Source: Begonia masoniana (taxonomy: Eukaryota > Streptophyta > Magnoliopsida > Cucurbitales > Begoniaceae). Taken from it: a stretch of DNA of 64,000 bases. Of this stretch, positions 33,498 through 44,636 are shown one piece after another; the first letter of the stretch is position 1, and every line of letters begins with the position of its first letter. The notes under the pieces are model-generated. The model made no database searches. It saw only the letters and a list, made by a program, of their open reading frames with translations, and was not told the DNA's origin. A program made the position numbers and the translations under genes. The DNA is taken from the NCBI GenBank assembly GCA_022432975.1, contig CM039509.1:8881575-8945574 (forward strand), in the 5' to 3' direction.

Positions 33498-34479
33498 TTT
33501 GTGAGAATAATATCATCGACATACACTAACATAAGGAGAACGGAAGAGGCCTTCCGACAAATAAATAAAGAATTGTAAGATTTGGAAGCGAAGAAACCCC
33601 AAGAGAGAAAAGCAGTGTATAATTTGTTGTACCAAGCTCGAGGGGACTGCTTTATCCCATATAATGCTTTTTGTAATAAGTATACTGCCGAAGGAGTGGA
33701 GGAGTCAACGAACCCAGTAGGTTGTTACACATAAACTCGTTCGGTGAGATAACCATACCGAAAGGCATTGTTGATATCAAGTTGTGTGATGTTCCAACCC
33801 AGAGAATAGGCTAAAGATAAAACAGTAGGTATCGTCGTAGGTTTGACTACTGGACTAAACGTCTCATCATAGTCGACACCCTCAGTCTGATCATAAAACA
33901 GAAAATGATGGGTGGCCGAGCCGAAGATGCCACACATTTGAAGACAAAACAGCAGAGGTGAAGGCAGGATCGGTGGAGGATGCAGTCACAGACAGGGCTT
34001 GAGGACCAGTGGGTGTTTGATAGAGACCATTATTGAGTGATCCCCGAAGAATTGTCTGGTGGGAAATCCAGTCCTTAATTAGAAAATGAGTGAAATGAAA
34101 TTCAACAAAAACCAGATGTTCACGGCATAATTGAGGAATACTAAGTGAGTTATGAAATAGAAACGGAGCATGAAAGACAGTACTTAGAAGAAGAGGATCT
34201 TTATCAGTAGGAAGTAAAGCAGAACAAGAGTGGGTGATAGAGTGAGACTTACCGTCAGCCATCGACACGTTTGAAGAGCCACTGGAAGGTGTAGAGTTGA
34301 GTAGCATGGATGGATGTGGGGTGAATTGGTGAGTGGCACCCGAGTCTAGCAGTCACTGTGAAGGATGCACAGACGTCGGCGAAGATGGAATCGACAGGAT
34401 GCCAACAGAGTTGCTCTGAGCTCGAGAAGAGAATGCGTGCTAGGTCGAGGCTGGGAAGCTCAGAGGATTGGTAAACTGG
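33498..34479 (-). pseudogene. Copia N: protease, pre-integrase and N-terminal RT, integrase deleted
   Basis: On the minus strand, LLDSGATHQFTPHPS (about 34350-34310) is the copia protease site. The GAG-pre-integrase domain ends WHLRLGHPS (33932-33906). Directly after it comes RT sequence DQTEGVDYDETFSPVVKPTT and LGWNITQLDINNAF (about 33890-33750), then YVDDIILTNN at about 33525-33500. The roughly 300-residue integrase core expected between pre-integrase and RT is absent, so N had suffered an internal deletion. Stops at several points. Confidence 0.88.
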
Positions 34480-36244
34480 TGTAACACCCGGTTTTACAAG
34501 TTTTTGGATTTCTCGTCATATAAGGGTATTTTCATAAATATAGTAAATTAAACCAGTTTTGTGAACGTGAAGTTTTATTAGAACCCTATGAATAAATTGA
34601 AATATTTGGAGGAATAAGGGAATTTTGGCGATTTAAGGCCCAGTTTTATGTGTTTTTGGATTTTTCGTTATAAAGGGGTATTTTTGTAAATATAGTGAAT
34701 TAAACCCGTTTTGAGAACGGAAAGTTTTATTAGAACCCTAGTAATAAATTGAAATATTTGGAGGAATAAGGAATTTTGGAGAAACAAAATTGATAGACTA
34801 AATAACAAAATAAGTAAAAGATTAAGTAAAAAGGGCAAAAGAGTAATTTAACAAGTTAAATTTTATAATAAAACACTTAACTCCTCCTTTCCCTCCTCAT
34901 TCCACGGTTTCTTCTCCTAAAATCCCTTCCAGGCGATTTTCTACTCTCATTCACGGCGATCCTTCACACGGCCACGATCCGCTCCTCCGATCAATGATTT
35001 TCTTCTCGTTTTCTTCCTCAATCGACATCCTAGGTAAGATTCTATGGTTTTGGACGGTTGGTTTTCAGTTTTTAGGGTTTAAATTGGTTAGGATTTCGAT
35101 TAGAGTTTTGTATAAATTGTCGGGTTATGTTAGAAACGGTTAGGTTTACCATATTTACGACTCTAATGGACGTATTTGTGATTATTGGTGAAGCTTAAGT
35201 GAATTAATGTGTGTTGTTGAGTTTTGGTGGTTGAAATGTGTAAAAACACCATTAATAGAGGCTTAGAGAATTTGTGAGCGCGAATTGCTCGATGAAATGC
35301 CCGAATGACGTAGATTGAAGTTTTAGAAAATTTCCCTTAGCTAAGAGTTTCGTTTGGCCTTCAGAACGGTTTATTTGAATTTAGCTTTATTGACTCAATT
35401 GTGGAATGACTTAGGTAACGAAGTTCAAAATGAGGTGTTCAGTTTGCTAAGGACGCGAGGTAAGTTCTTGTGACTTACTGTGGCCGATAGATCTACACCA
35501 TACGTCGATTTTGATGGTTGAGGATACTTGGTGCAATGAATGTTTATATGCTTTTGAATGGGTAGCCTAGGGTTAATTGTTTTATAGGTTATGTTTATGC
35601 ATTGTTTTGATGGTATTCACGTTATCTATGCTTTACGTTATGCATTTAATTGTCCATGCATTATGGTTCTTTGAAATGACATGAAAATGAGTTTATGCAT
35701 CGATTTCATGAAAAAAGAAATGTAAGGAATGAAATGAAAGTATTATGTAAACAATGCATGATGGTTATCGGGGACAGGTTCAGACCTGGCATTCCAAGGC
35801 TCGCTTCAGATGGTGTGGGCTATCTAACCGCTTGATGTGCCCTATCCATCTGCTAAGCGATGTCCCGATAACCAAAGACTATCACGTACTGAAAAAGGAA
35901 TGAATTGACTAAATTCATAAAATTGCATATACATGTTCATGCATTGTCATTTACGTAGAACTTACTGATTTTTATCTCATAGGCATCTCTATGGTGTAGG
36001 TGAACCCGAAGAAGGTGAGGAAGACGTTCCTCCTCAAGATGAACGCACAAATTGAAGAAGGGTGCCTGTGGGAGTGTGCTGAGCAGTCTGTGCGATTTTG
36101 ACCCGTGGGACGATGTGTAGGTATTTTGGGTATGTTAGATAGAATTGATATGGAAAATGTATAGAAAGCTCATTTTAGGGTGATTGGCAACTAGACTGAG
36201 GATATTGTTGTTTTTTATGTTTTCTAGATAGTTTTATATAGATG

Positions 36245-38445
36245 TGTAGCAACCGGTAATTGTCAGCCTTGATTTTTAATAGTATCATTTTGTGACTTTT
36301 ATTTTTATATAATTAAGTAAATTTGATTGGTTGCTTAAATAGGTTAAAGTTGGTTAGTCAAGGGCATAAGTGTAATTGTGGAGCAAGTGTTATAAATGGA
36401 GGATTTAATGAAGGTTTAGCCGCCACTGTTTCTCATTTTCTCATTCGGCATTCAGCTCAACTCAGCAGAGCAGATTCCTCTCAACAATTTCCCCTCCAAT
36501 TTCTTCAACCTGACCTTTATTTCAATTTTCTTGCTGTTTAGTGATTATAGATGATAGGGGAGCTTGTAGAAGCGTGTTTTGGGAATGCGGTGAGTAAGAG
36601 TGAGTTCGGGTCTTTGCGATGAATCGGGAATGCCCGAAGAACAGAGCTCCTGAATAGCCTCCTTAGACTTCTGAATAGTTTAGAATGAGATTTAGTGAAG
36701 ATATAATCGATACTCTGTCTATGGTTTTAGGTTTGAGTAGTAAACTTCCGAAGTAGCCTTCCACCAAACATTTCTAGGAAGCCAGGTAAGTAGAGTATGT
36801 GTGTGTCTTCGGGCCTACATCACAAAACAGTAGGATTTATGCTTGTTTTGTATGTTTTCAGTATGTCATGCATCATGTTTATGAAAGAACACGAAAAAGA
36901 ATTTACATGTAATGGTATGGTAAGGCATGAGTAGTTTGAATCAGACAAACTATTAAGGGAACTAATTTGCCCCTTAATCGAGTGAAGGATGTAGACTTTG
37001 GGAAATTTGATTCACTTACCATCGAAGGAGGGATCAGATCAGCTATTAAGGGAATTAATCCGCCCCTTAATCGAGTAGAGGATGTAGACCTTGGGAAAAT
37101 TGATCCACCTCCCATTGTACAGAGGGATCAACATAAAACGAATAAAACTGAGTTGTGAAAGTAGAAACTACATGATTAAGTTTTATGTTTGAGTACTTCA
37201 TTTCATTTTACTCTACTTATTTAGTATTAGGCTAATAGATGAGTTTTGTGATGTAGGTGCTGAGGTTTCAACAGGTGAGTTCTCTGAGTTTACAGAAGGA
37301 TAGACGAACTTGATGGAGCACATCTATGCCACAGTTTGGTGCACTGATGAGGTGGTTTAACTAATGTTAGTATGTGAAGTCTTAGTGGACAAGTGTTTTG
37401 TTGATGTGTGCTGATAATTTTTATGACAGTGATAGTTTTAATATTTCTGTCATGTTTTTTAAGTTACTTTGATAAGGAAACATTGTTAGTTTTAACTGTA
37501 GTTCTTTTACTGGATTTTGGCATTTTATGGAGTCAAGTTATTTTGAATGGTAACTGTGAAAATTTGTAAGTTCTTTCAATAGTCAGAGTTGTTCACTGCT
37601 TAGAGTGTAATCAGTCAAGTTGTTGTCATAGAGTCGTGGACGAGAATGTCGTCCAAAATCGTGGACGAGCATATCGTCCAGAGTCGAAGGTGGAAACAGT
37701 TGCTTATTCTGTGGACAAGTGTTCGTCTTAGGTTAGGAATAGGAACATCGTTCAAAGTCACGTGACTCGTGGATGATAAAGTCACGTGGTCCGTGGACGA
37801 TGAGTTTAAGTAAGTCTATGGATTTTAGTCCGTGGACAATTAGTCTTTGTAAACCATGAGTAAATAAGTCACGTGGCCCGTGGACGATAAAGTCACGTGG
37901 CCTGTGGACAATAAAACTTAAGTAAGTCTGTGGACAAAAATCCATAGACGTTAAACCTATGTAGCCGTGGACGAGGGGAACAGTAGTCCAAAGTTGTCTT
38001 CTAGAGTATTGTTATCCAAAACGTTGTCGTTTAAATTAATGTTGTTTGTAGCGATATCGTCCACAGTCACTTGTTCAGAGCTAGTCGTCCAAAGTTGCTT
38101 GTCCAGAGTTCGTCGTCCAAAGCCGTAGACGGGCGTGTTGTCCAAGGTCAGAGTCGACAAACTCTGTAGGCGCTAGATTGACAATAATGTCGAGCTGGCT
38201 GCAGATGTCTCCAAGAAGTTTTGAACGTTTTCCTCATGGTCTTGTTTAAACAGTAAGAATTTTCTAGTCTGTTTTCGTAAAGACTCTGTTTTACACAAAT
38301 ATTTTTCCGCTGCAAGTTTTTGATGTTTTTAAATAAATTTCAAATTTTAGCCGTTTAGTAGAAATTTTAAATTTTCCTGGAATTTTCTTAATAACAGTCA
38401 AAGTATGTGATTAACAAACCGGGTTTATTAATTCGGGATGTTACA
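36245..38445 (+). mobile_element. Solo LTR M (Q/K family) inside L
   Basis: Perfect TSD AGATG (36240-36244, 38446-38450). Ends TGTAGCAACCGG and CGGGATGTTACA, 2.2 kb. It carries donor CCAG/GTAAGTAG (36785/36786), arm CCTACATCACAAAAC (36814-36828), two 93-bp repeats (36953-37130), arm GTTTTGTGATGTAGG (37243-37257) with the acceptor, and a block of degenerate GTGGACGATAAAGTCACGTG repeats (37620-38170). It lacks coding sequence. Confidence 0.92.
37620..38170 (+). repeat. Degenerate CCGTGGACGA repeats in M
   Basis: Imperfect 20-35-bp units around GTCACGTGGCCCGTGGACGA, later turning into TCGTCCAGAGT-like units, which are close to reverse complements of GGACGA. They occupy the same place in the LTR as the ATCGGATGAAGTC repeats of B and Q but with a different core sequence. 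Confidence 0.75.
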
Positions 38446-38807
38446 AGATGTATGTCTATTTTGGATGAATTATAGATAGCTTGGAGACAATATCTATTTT
38501 GGATAAGTTTTTATCGCTTTTGAGATGTCTTTATGGATTTTCACTGCGTGTGTTCGTTATGGATGATATAGCTTAGAATTTGGTCGGATTTGATGATTTG
38601 AGTCAGGTTTAATGATTTGAGTCGAGTTTAACGATTTTAGGATGAGATTTTGAAGTATATTAGGTGGAGATAGATATTTATGAATTGAGAAATTTATGTT
38701 GATGTGTTTTAGGTGAAAAGATGGAAAAATTGGCAAAGGAAAGAAAATGGAGGGAATTGGTGCGTTGGGCACGTAGGTGGGGCCAGCAGGGCGCGCGAGA
38801 GCGCGCT

Positions 38808-39080
38808 ACCCTGCATCAGCCAATCGATTGGTGCATGATGGCCGATCGATCGGCGAAGTTGCTGGAAAACAGGCGCAAACAGAGCATTTGCCGATCGATC
38901 GGCGCCCTTAGCCGATCAATCGGCTAACAGTGCGCGCTCTGGTGAAAATCCAGAGCAATCGTCGATCGATCGGACCGCCAGCCAATCGATTGGCCATCGC
39001 TGGGCGCTGGCGATGGGCGCAGTGAGGCACGAGGTGCGCGCGCGGTGCTCGCGCGGCATGCGTGCATGGGCGCGCGCGCC
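38808..39080 (+). repeat. CGATCGATCGGC palindromic cluster in L
   Basis: Multiple GCCGATCGATCGGC or CAATCGATTGG palindromes, followed by a GCGCGCGC-rich segment (39000-39080). Comparable hairpin-rich clusters lie near the same end of LTRs O and H and in the LTR of J. Confidence 0.8.
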
Positions 39081-39353
39081 GGATGCTGGGCGTGCCCCAT
39101 GCATGCCATCTCTTATGATTTGATGTCCTAAGCCTCTATTGACATTTTCTGATCTTAGACGAGTCGTTTTGGGTACGTTTTAAGTTAGACCTCAAGTGTC
39201 GATAAAAGTGGATTAAATGTCTAAGCTCGTTCTTTAATGTATGATGAAGAAAAAGGAAACGAAATGAAAAATTTTATGTGAACGGGCGAGGGTAAAATGA
39301 ATGTATGTCACGGTCTAGGTCGTGACAGCCCTGGCGGGGTCGGGGTCACCACA

Positions 39354-39785
39354 ACTGGTTCGGGCCAGTATAAGGAGGAGAGGCGTAATATTGGGTCGGA
39401 CCAGAATATTGAGTTGGATGGTTATATTGGTTGGGTTGGGAGCTTGGTAAGAACCGTTTAAATGGTGGTAACAGACCACTGTTGAGTGGCCCATTTTATT
39501 ATAGATTTGGCATCTGGGCTTGGATGAACCGAGCCGAGGAGATCGCCAGCCAGAGGGGAGCCCATATGCTGATCCACGACCTTGCTGATAGGTCGAAGAA
39601 GGAGGTGGCGACATAAGGTTGTATTACGTAGGAGGAGGAAACGGCCGAGGAGGGCGGATTGGTCTCTGAGCGGTGGTGACATTGGCTTGAAGGGAGCTCG
39701 AAATCGGCACTTGAATATTTGAGTTCTGTTACTCCAGACGAAACTCGTAACTCAATAAAAGGCTGTGTAGTTCTTCCAGAGATCG
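39354..39785 (-). pseudogene. Copia N: gag C-terminus with zinc knuckle
   Basis: Minus-strand sequence includes KPRCQIYNKMGHSTVVCYHH, a CCHC knuckle in which one cysteine has become tyrosine (about 39530-39480). NGSYQAPNPT follows, usual in copia gag. Bounded by insertions L and O. Confidence 0.85.
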
Positions 39786-42384
39786 TGTAACACCCAAGTT
39801 TTTCTAGTTTCCGCTCCAGGGGTATTTTCGTAAATAAGTAAATTATGTCCGTTTTGTGAGCGGGAGGTTTTATTAGGACCCTAGGAATTTATGGGGATTT
39901 TTAGAAGAATAAGTAAATTTTATAAATCCAAATCGATAGTGTAACATCGAGTTACGGTTTTCCACCTATAGTGTTTTAAGTCGTAAAAATAGTAAATTAA
40001 GTCTGTTTTACAAACGGAGAGTTTCGTTAGAACCCTAGAAATAAGTTGGAATATTTTGAGGAATAAGCGAATTTTGAAGAAACTAAATCGATAGACGAAA
40101 TAATAAATTAAGTGAGAAATTGAGGGGAGGGGCAATTAAGTAATTTGCAAGGTTAAAAATTTAATAAAACACAAACTCCTCTCCTCCCTCCCTTCATTCA
40201 CGTTCTTCCATTTCCAGAGAAGAAAAATCCTCTCCTTTTGGCGACGCTCCTCCTTCCCTCTCCATTTCTTCAAGTCGTCCGACGATAGCTCCTTTTTCCA
40301 ACGACTTTTCTTCTAGTTTTCCTTCAACAATCGTACCCTAGATAAGATTCTAAGTATCCTATGTGTTTAGTTGTTGTTTTAGAATTGATTTAGATTTAGG
40401 GTTTAGTGAGTAAATTCCAGATTTCGTTAGGAACCGTTAGTTTAACGATATTAATGTCCATTGATGTTACATTTGTTGTTATTTTGAGGGTTGGAGTGAA
40501 TTTATAAGAATTGGGTGATTGTTAGGTTAATTTTCGGGTTGTTGGAGTTTAAGAAAATCCATCCATGAAGCTTAAAAGATGGTGAGCACAACGTGCTCGA
40601 TAAAATGCCCGAATGGGAATATTGAAGTTTTAGGAAAAATAGCCTTAGCTAGGAGCTTAGTTTAAGTTGGAATTCGTTTATTTAGGATCGGTTTTAATAC
40701 CTTTATTTGTGAAACGCTTTAGGTGGAGACGACTTTTCAGACGGTGCACGGCTTACTACGGACGCCAGGTAAGTGGGTGCTAGGTTTCCTGCCCATAAGG
40801 CCCTACATCGTGTCAACGTTAGGCTTTTGTATTTTGATGATTATTTTTTGATTGTGGGGTTTACTGAGTCGGGTATTCTAGGATGTTAGTTATTAGTTGT
40901 TGTGAAGTTCGTTAAGAATAATGTATGTCCATGTACATTGTAAATTGTTTGGTGATATGTTTTGATGATATGTAATACGTAGATTCTTCATGCATCATGT
41001 TTTCTCAAATGTCATAAGAAACGTTCCATGCATGATGTATGTAAAAGAAAGGTAACGATTAAGTGTGGGTTGGGACAGTATGACCAGAACAACAAAACTA
41101 ATGTCACTTCCATGTGATGGACCATGAATACGGTCGAAAGGACTATGTACACGCACTTGGCCTACTCCCTGGCACATCCCCACCTTAATCCATGTCAACC
41201 AAAAGAAAAAGAATAAGAACAAGTAAATGAACATGTTTTATGAAAAGAATCATGCATTCATGCATATGTAAAGTATAGTGCATCCCCTTACTAAGCATTA
41301 AGCTTAATGTTTATGTTGCATGATGTAGGTGACAGGTGTGAAGGTGAGAGTTCTCCCGATGTCAAGGAATAGGTGGTCGACGGATGATGCTCGTGGCGAC
41401 GGGGTGTGTTTTGGTTTGGCTTGATGGTCCGATGGTGAGCCCCGAACTGTTTTGCGGCGAAGTGATGTGAGTTAGTTTTGTTGGTTAAAAAGATTATGGA
41501 TTTTAGGGTGTATAGTTAGGTTTATTATTTAGGAAATCTTATAGTGGATGTAGGTTTGAAGTAGTGCTATTTTGAATGATTTGTTAATGTATGTCTTTGG
41601 TGATGTATTAGTAAATTCCGTGGTTATGTTCGATGTTTGTTTTGAGGATTTGATTGGGTTTTATTTGATGATTTTAGGTGATTTATGACTGTATGGATAC
41701 GCACGGTTTTAGAGCGATCTATGCAGTCAGTTTTCGTGAAATTTGGAAGTGTATATTGTAAGTTGTAAGTAAGGATGGTGTGAAGGAGAGCGAGAAGGGA
41801 GATGAGGTTATTGTGTGTTTTGCGTTGTGAATGTGAAATGCAGGGTGTGAGGAAACGAAGGAAGAAAGAAAAGGGGGAGGAAAAAGCTGTTCTCTCCGGA
41901 GAAATCCCAGAGAGCATGGCGATTGATCGCCTCTTGGAGGTGATCAATCGCCTCTCCCTGCCTGGAAATTGCTGGAGAGGCGATTGCTGGTCGCCGCTCT
42001 CTGGAGAAATCCAGAGAGCGTGGCGACTTATTGCCACAAACTGTGGCGATCAGTCGCCACAGGCGATTTGCAACAGGCGACTGGTCGCCTGTTGCAATCG
42101 CCGAAGGGCGATCAGTCGCCCCCTTTTTTTTTGGGCGGCTGATCGCCATAACATGATAGTTTCTTTTATTTTAAGTTTTACTTTAATTAGTTAATAGTTT
42201 TAATTGATTTAATTGTTTTAAGTTTTAAGTTATAATTGTATTAGTATTTGTTTTAAACGATTTACTAAACGAACTTCGATTTCAATTTCGATTGAGATTT
42301 CGCCTTAAGTACAGTTAAAGTTAAAAGTGCAAAAGAAAAAAAATGATAGTACGGAAAATCGGGTACAGTACTAGGGTCGTGACA
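39786..42384 (+). mobile_element. Solo LTR O (same family as L)
   Basis: Perfect TSD GATCG (39781-39785, 42385-42389). Ends TGTAACACCCAAG and AGGGTCGTGACA, 2.6 kb, no coding sequence. A second fragment resembling the LTR start lies within it (about 39940-40100), suggesting an internal duplication of the U3 start. Landmarks: decayed donor (AG/ATAAG, 40341), acceptor 40722/40723, mini-exon 40723-40768, donor 40769, arms CCTACATC (40802-40809) and GATGTAGG (41322-41329). Confidence 0.92.
41890..42150 (+). repeat. GGCGATCAGTCGCC hairpin cluster in O
   Basis: A chain of palindromes such as GGCGATTGATCGCC, GGCGATCAGTCGCC and a hairpin with 14-base arms at 42068-42081 and 42084-42097, two-base loop. 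Open reading frames here are by-products of the repeats. Confidence 0.82.
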
Positions 42385-42980
42385 GATCGTTGATCAGGCC
42401 GATTGGTGATGGAAGTTACAAACGGGTTGTAGTTGCTACCGAGACCATTGAGAAAATAGATCGCATGATCTTGATAGGAAGCAGGTTGTCCGACGGTCGA
42501 TAAGGCATTGCAGATGGATGTAAGTTGCTGAATATATGTGGCTACCGAGAGACCACCTTTGGACAAATTGTGGAGTTGATTGCGGAGGTCGTTAATGCGG
42601 GCTAAGGAGGAGCTGGAAAATAATCGGCCAAGGCAAGCTAGATAGCGTTAGCAGTTTTGAATCTAACGATTTGGGGAAGAAAAGTTTCAGAGACGAAAGA
42701 GAAAATCCAACTCATAACTAAGCGATTGTATCGTTGCCAAAGAGTAAAATCAGGGTTTAGTGGATTGGAAAGGGAATCAAGAAATTGAGGGGGAGAAGGG
42801 AAATAACCATCGAGGATATTATCAATTCCATTGTCAATTATAATGTTTAGAAGCTGGGCTTTCCAAACGATATAATTCGTGGAATCTAGTTTGATAGTAA
42901 GAGTTTGATTCAGAGAAGGGAAGAGAGGAGGGAAGAAACGAGAGAAGAGGAGAGAATTGTCGTTGATGATGACGTCATTG
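42385..42980 (-). pseudogene. Copia N: gag
   Basis: Minus strand: LTIKLDSTNYIVWKAQLLNI then DGYFPSPP (about 42900-42790), and KGGLSVATYIQQLTSICNAL then YFLNGLGSNYNPFVTSI (42560-42400), the typical UBN2-type copia gag. A stop lies near 42638. It continues past insertion O at 39785. Confidence 0.9.
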
Positions 42981-42992
42981 GCTCTGATACCA
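42981..42992 (-). other. Primer-binding site of copia N
   Basis: Reads TGGTATCAGAGC on the minus strand, a perfect initiator tRNA-Met complement, three bases from the LTR. Confidence 0.9.
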
Positions 42993-42995
42993 AGT

Positions 42996-43189
42996 TGAGA
43001 AAACGAAAGGAAGCAGGGGAGAAGAAGGAAGAAGGTTGAATATTTCTCTATTTTTGTATTATGTAGAACAACTCTAAAAAGCATGTACAGTGAAGAGTTG
43101 TATATAAATACAATAAAACCTAATAAAAGGGTAAAAAGAGAAAACACTATAATAAAGAAAAAATACAAAACAGGAATGATATGTTGACA
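42996..43189 (-). repeat. 5' LTR of copia N
   Basis: Matches 24237-24411 with small length differences. Plus-strand ends TGAGAAAACG and ATATGTTGACA. Confidence 0.85.
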
Positions 43190-43606
43190 TTGACGTTTAT
43201 CAAAAGAAGTCTTCAAATAATATTGGTAAAAGATTAAGAAAATTTCAGATTCATTTGAAAAGTTTAAAATTTGCTTAAAATATTGCAATTTTAGCACTTG
43301 GTCGCTTGTTATTATACAAATGAAAACGAATGTTAAGGCGGATATTAAATTAAGACCATGTAGTCTGCAAATTCAGGAAATATTGGACGTAATTTTGGAA
43401 GAGCGTAAATTTATATTTTCTTGGGAATGCATATATTTTGGTAAATAAATGGAGCGAAATAGTTGGGATAGAATTAATCTGGTTTATGAAAATAAATATA
43501 ATTAAAAAGAAAGATTAAGAATTCTAATCCTTCAAAACTTGGGAACTCTCAATTATATACAGTGGTTCTACAATCTGAACTACACAGATCAAAACTTTTT
43601 ACGATC
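43190..43606 (+). other. Promoter-side flank of B3 copy 2
   Basis: From 43238 the sequence matches 1-392 upstream of copy 1, apart from a short deletion near 43350. The two genes are therefore tandem duplicates including their promoters. The TATA region at 43554 reads TATATAC instead of TATATAAA. Confidence 0.85.
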
Positions 43607-44206
43607 ATGGCTGGGCCATTTAATCAAGATTATGAAAATCTTAAGGTATTATTGGAAGCTGCGCTTTTCACGTCCATGGATCTAATGGAAGAATTGGAGG
43701 CCGCCAGGTTGAAAGCTGACGAGACCGAGGAAATAACGACGACGGTTTCCAATGCTCCGACCACTGGGACCAGCTCTGAGCATGTGACATCCAGAGAGAG
43801 CTGCTCCAAAAAAAGAAGATTCGAGCGCGGGGAATGCAGCAGGATGCACCGGGTTTCCAAGAAGAGCACCAAGAAAGTTGCAGCGAAGAAAAGAAAACAA
43901 CCGGTGTGTTTTCCCACGCCTGATCTGTCGGAGAGTCACAAGCGCCTCATCAATGGCGTCGGCGGGACAGACACAATGCTGGTAATGCATAAGAGACTGT
44001 TCCAAACGGACGTGGAAACCAACAACGGAAGATTGTCGATGATGTTCTCCCAAGTCCGACATGAGTTCTTGACGGACAAGGAGAGGAAGTTCTTGAACGA
44101 TCAATTGGACGAGACTGTGAGGATGATCGAGCCGTCAATGAACGAGAGAAGAATCACGTTGGGGCAGTGGAACATGAAGAAGAAGAAGAAGATATCGGGG
44201 AGAGGA
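43607..44206 (+). pseudogene. B3-domain (DUF313-type) protein copy 2, truncated by element G
   Basis: An open frame of 200 codons from MAGPFNQDYENL through a basic region (SKKSTKKVAAKKRKQ, possible nuclear localisation signal), LVMHKRLFQTDVETNNGRLS, RHEFLTDKERKFL and RRITLGQWNM to ISGRG. There the LTR of G begins at 44207 and replaces the second half of the B3 fold. Unlike copy 1 there is no earlier frameshift. Its natural continuation is lost or lies beyond the right edge of the window. Confidence 0.82.
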
Positions 44207-44490
44207 TGTTGTGTAACCCATGGTTCACAACGGAGAATCGGAAAACTCCACTGTATTGCCGGCGAACGTTTACAACGAAAAGAAGAAAACGAAAAGAAAA
44301 TAGCAAAAACAAATAACAGTCATATTCATCCACACCCTCTCACGCCTCTCGCTCGCTGATTTTATCCGCCTCTTTCTCTAACGGCCAGGACACGTCATTG
44401 CATCTCTTGGGCCTGGGCTCGCCTGTGTTTGCTGCGTCACTTCCTGGTAGCTCAACTGTGAAGCCCATCGTGGAAGCCCTATCTATAACA
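44207..44490 (-). repeat. 3' LTR of element G
   Basis: Plus-strand ends TGTTGTGTAACCC and TATCTATAACA, 284 bp. The first 50 bases match 60737-60789. On the minus strand the polypurine run AAGGGGGAGGAC adjoins its start at 44491. Confidence 0.85.
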
Positions 44491-44636
44491 GTCCTCCCCC
44501 TTAAATTATCCTTGTCCTCAAGGATAAAAATTTGGACAGCGACAGAATAATATTCTCTTCGACTCTCGGCTTCCGCAACATTAGAATCTGAATCACAGTC
44601 AATCTCTACTTCCAAAACCTGCATCGTTTCCAAGTG
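44491..44636 (-). pseudogene. Element G 3' coding tail and polypurine tract
   Basis: The minus-strand frame reads HLETMQVLEVEIDCDSDSN then FILEDKDNLRGRTV directly before the polypurine tract. LEDK...L.G is the usual end of Reina-type polyproteins, so this is probably the only pol-end remnant left. Confidence 0.5.

Larger units (their letters stand above)
34480..39353 (+). mobile_element. Solo LTR L (Tekay/Del-like), interrupted by M
   Basis: TSD ACTGG (34475-34479, 39354-39358). Starts TGTAACACCCGGTTTTAC. The end is taken at GGGGTCACCACA. An alternative end at 39327 (GTCGTGACA, as in O) leaves 26 unexplained bases and no TSD. Net length without M is about 2.67 kb. Landmarks: donor 35034, acceptor 35414/35415, mini-exon 35415-35459, donor 35460, arms CTACACCATA (35493-35502) and TATGGTGTAG (35990-35999). 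Positions 38808-39075 hold GC-rich CGATCGATCGGC palindromic repeats. Same family as O. Confidence 0.85.
24237..43189 (-). mobile_element. Element N: Ty1/copia retrotransposon (host of P, R, L, M, O)
   Basis: Minus-strand element. 3' LTR 24237-24411, polypurine tract 24412-24422, primer site 42981-42992, 5' LTR 42996-43189. Domain order on the minus strand is gag, zinc knuckle, protease, pre-integrase, RT, RNase H, which is the copia order, but integrase is missing. Short LTRs of about 175-194 bp and the gag sequence suggest the Ale/Retrofit group, as a best guess. Nested insertions are O (39786-42384), L with M (34480-39353) and P with R (25366-33492). No matching TSD was found around N. Confidence 0.88.

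Noticed and set aside
38721..39109. Frames in the CGATCGATCGGC block of L as genes
   Set aside because: Overlapping frames on both strands generated by palindromic GC-rich repeats inside a solo LTR.
41802..42194. Open frames of 113-137 codons in the hairpin cluster of O
   Set aside because: Overlapping frames on both strands across short palindromic repeats in a solo LTR; no recognisable protein.
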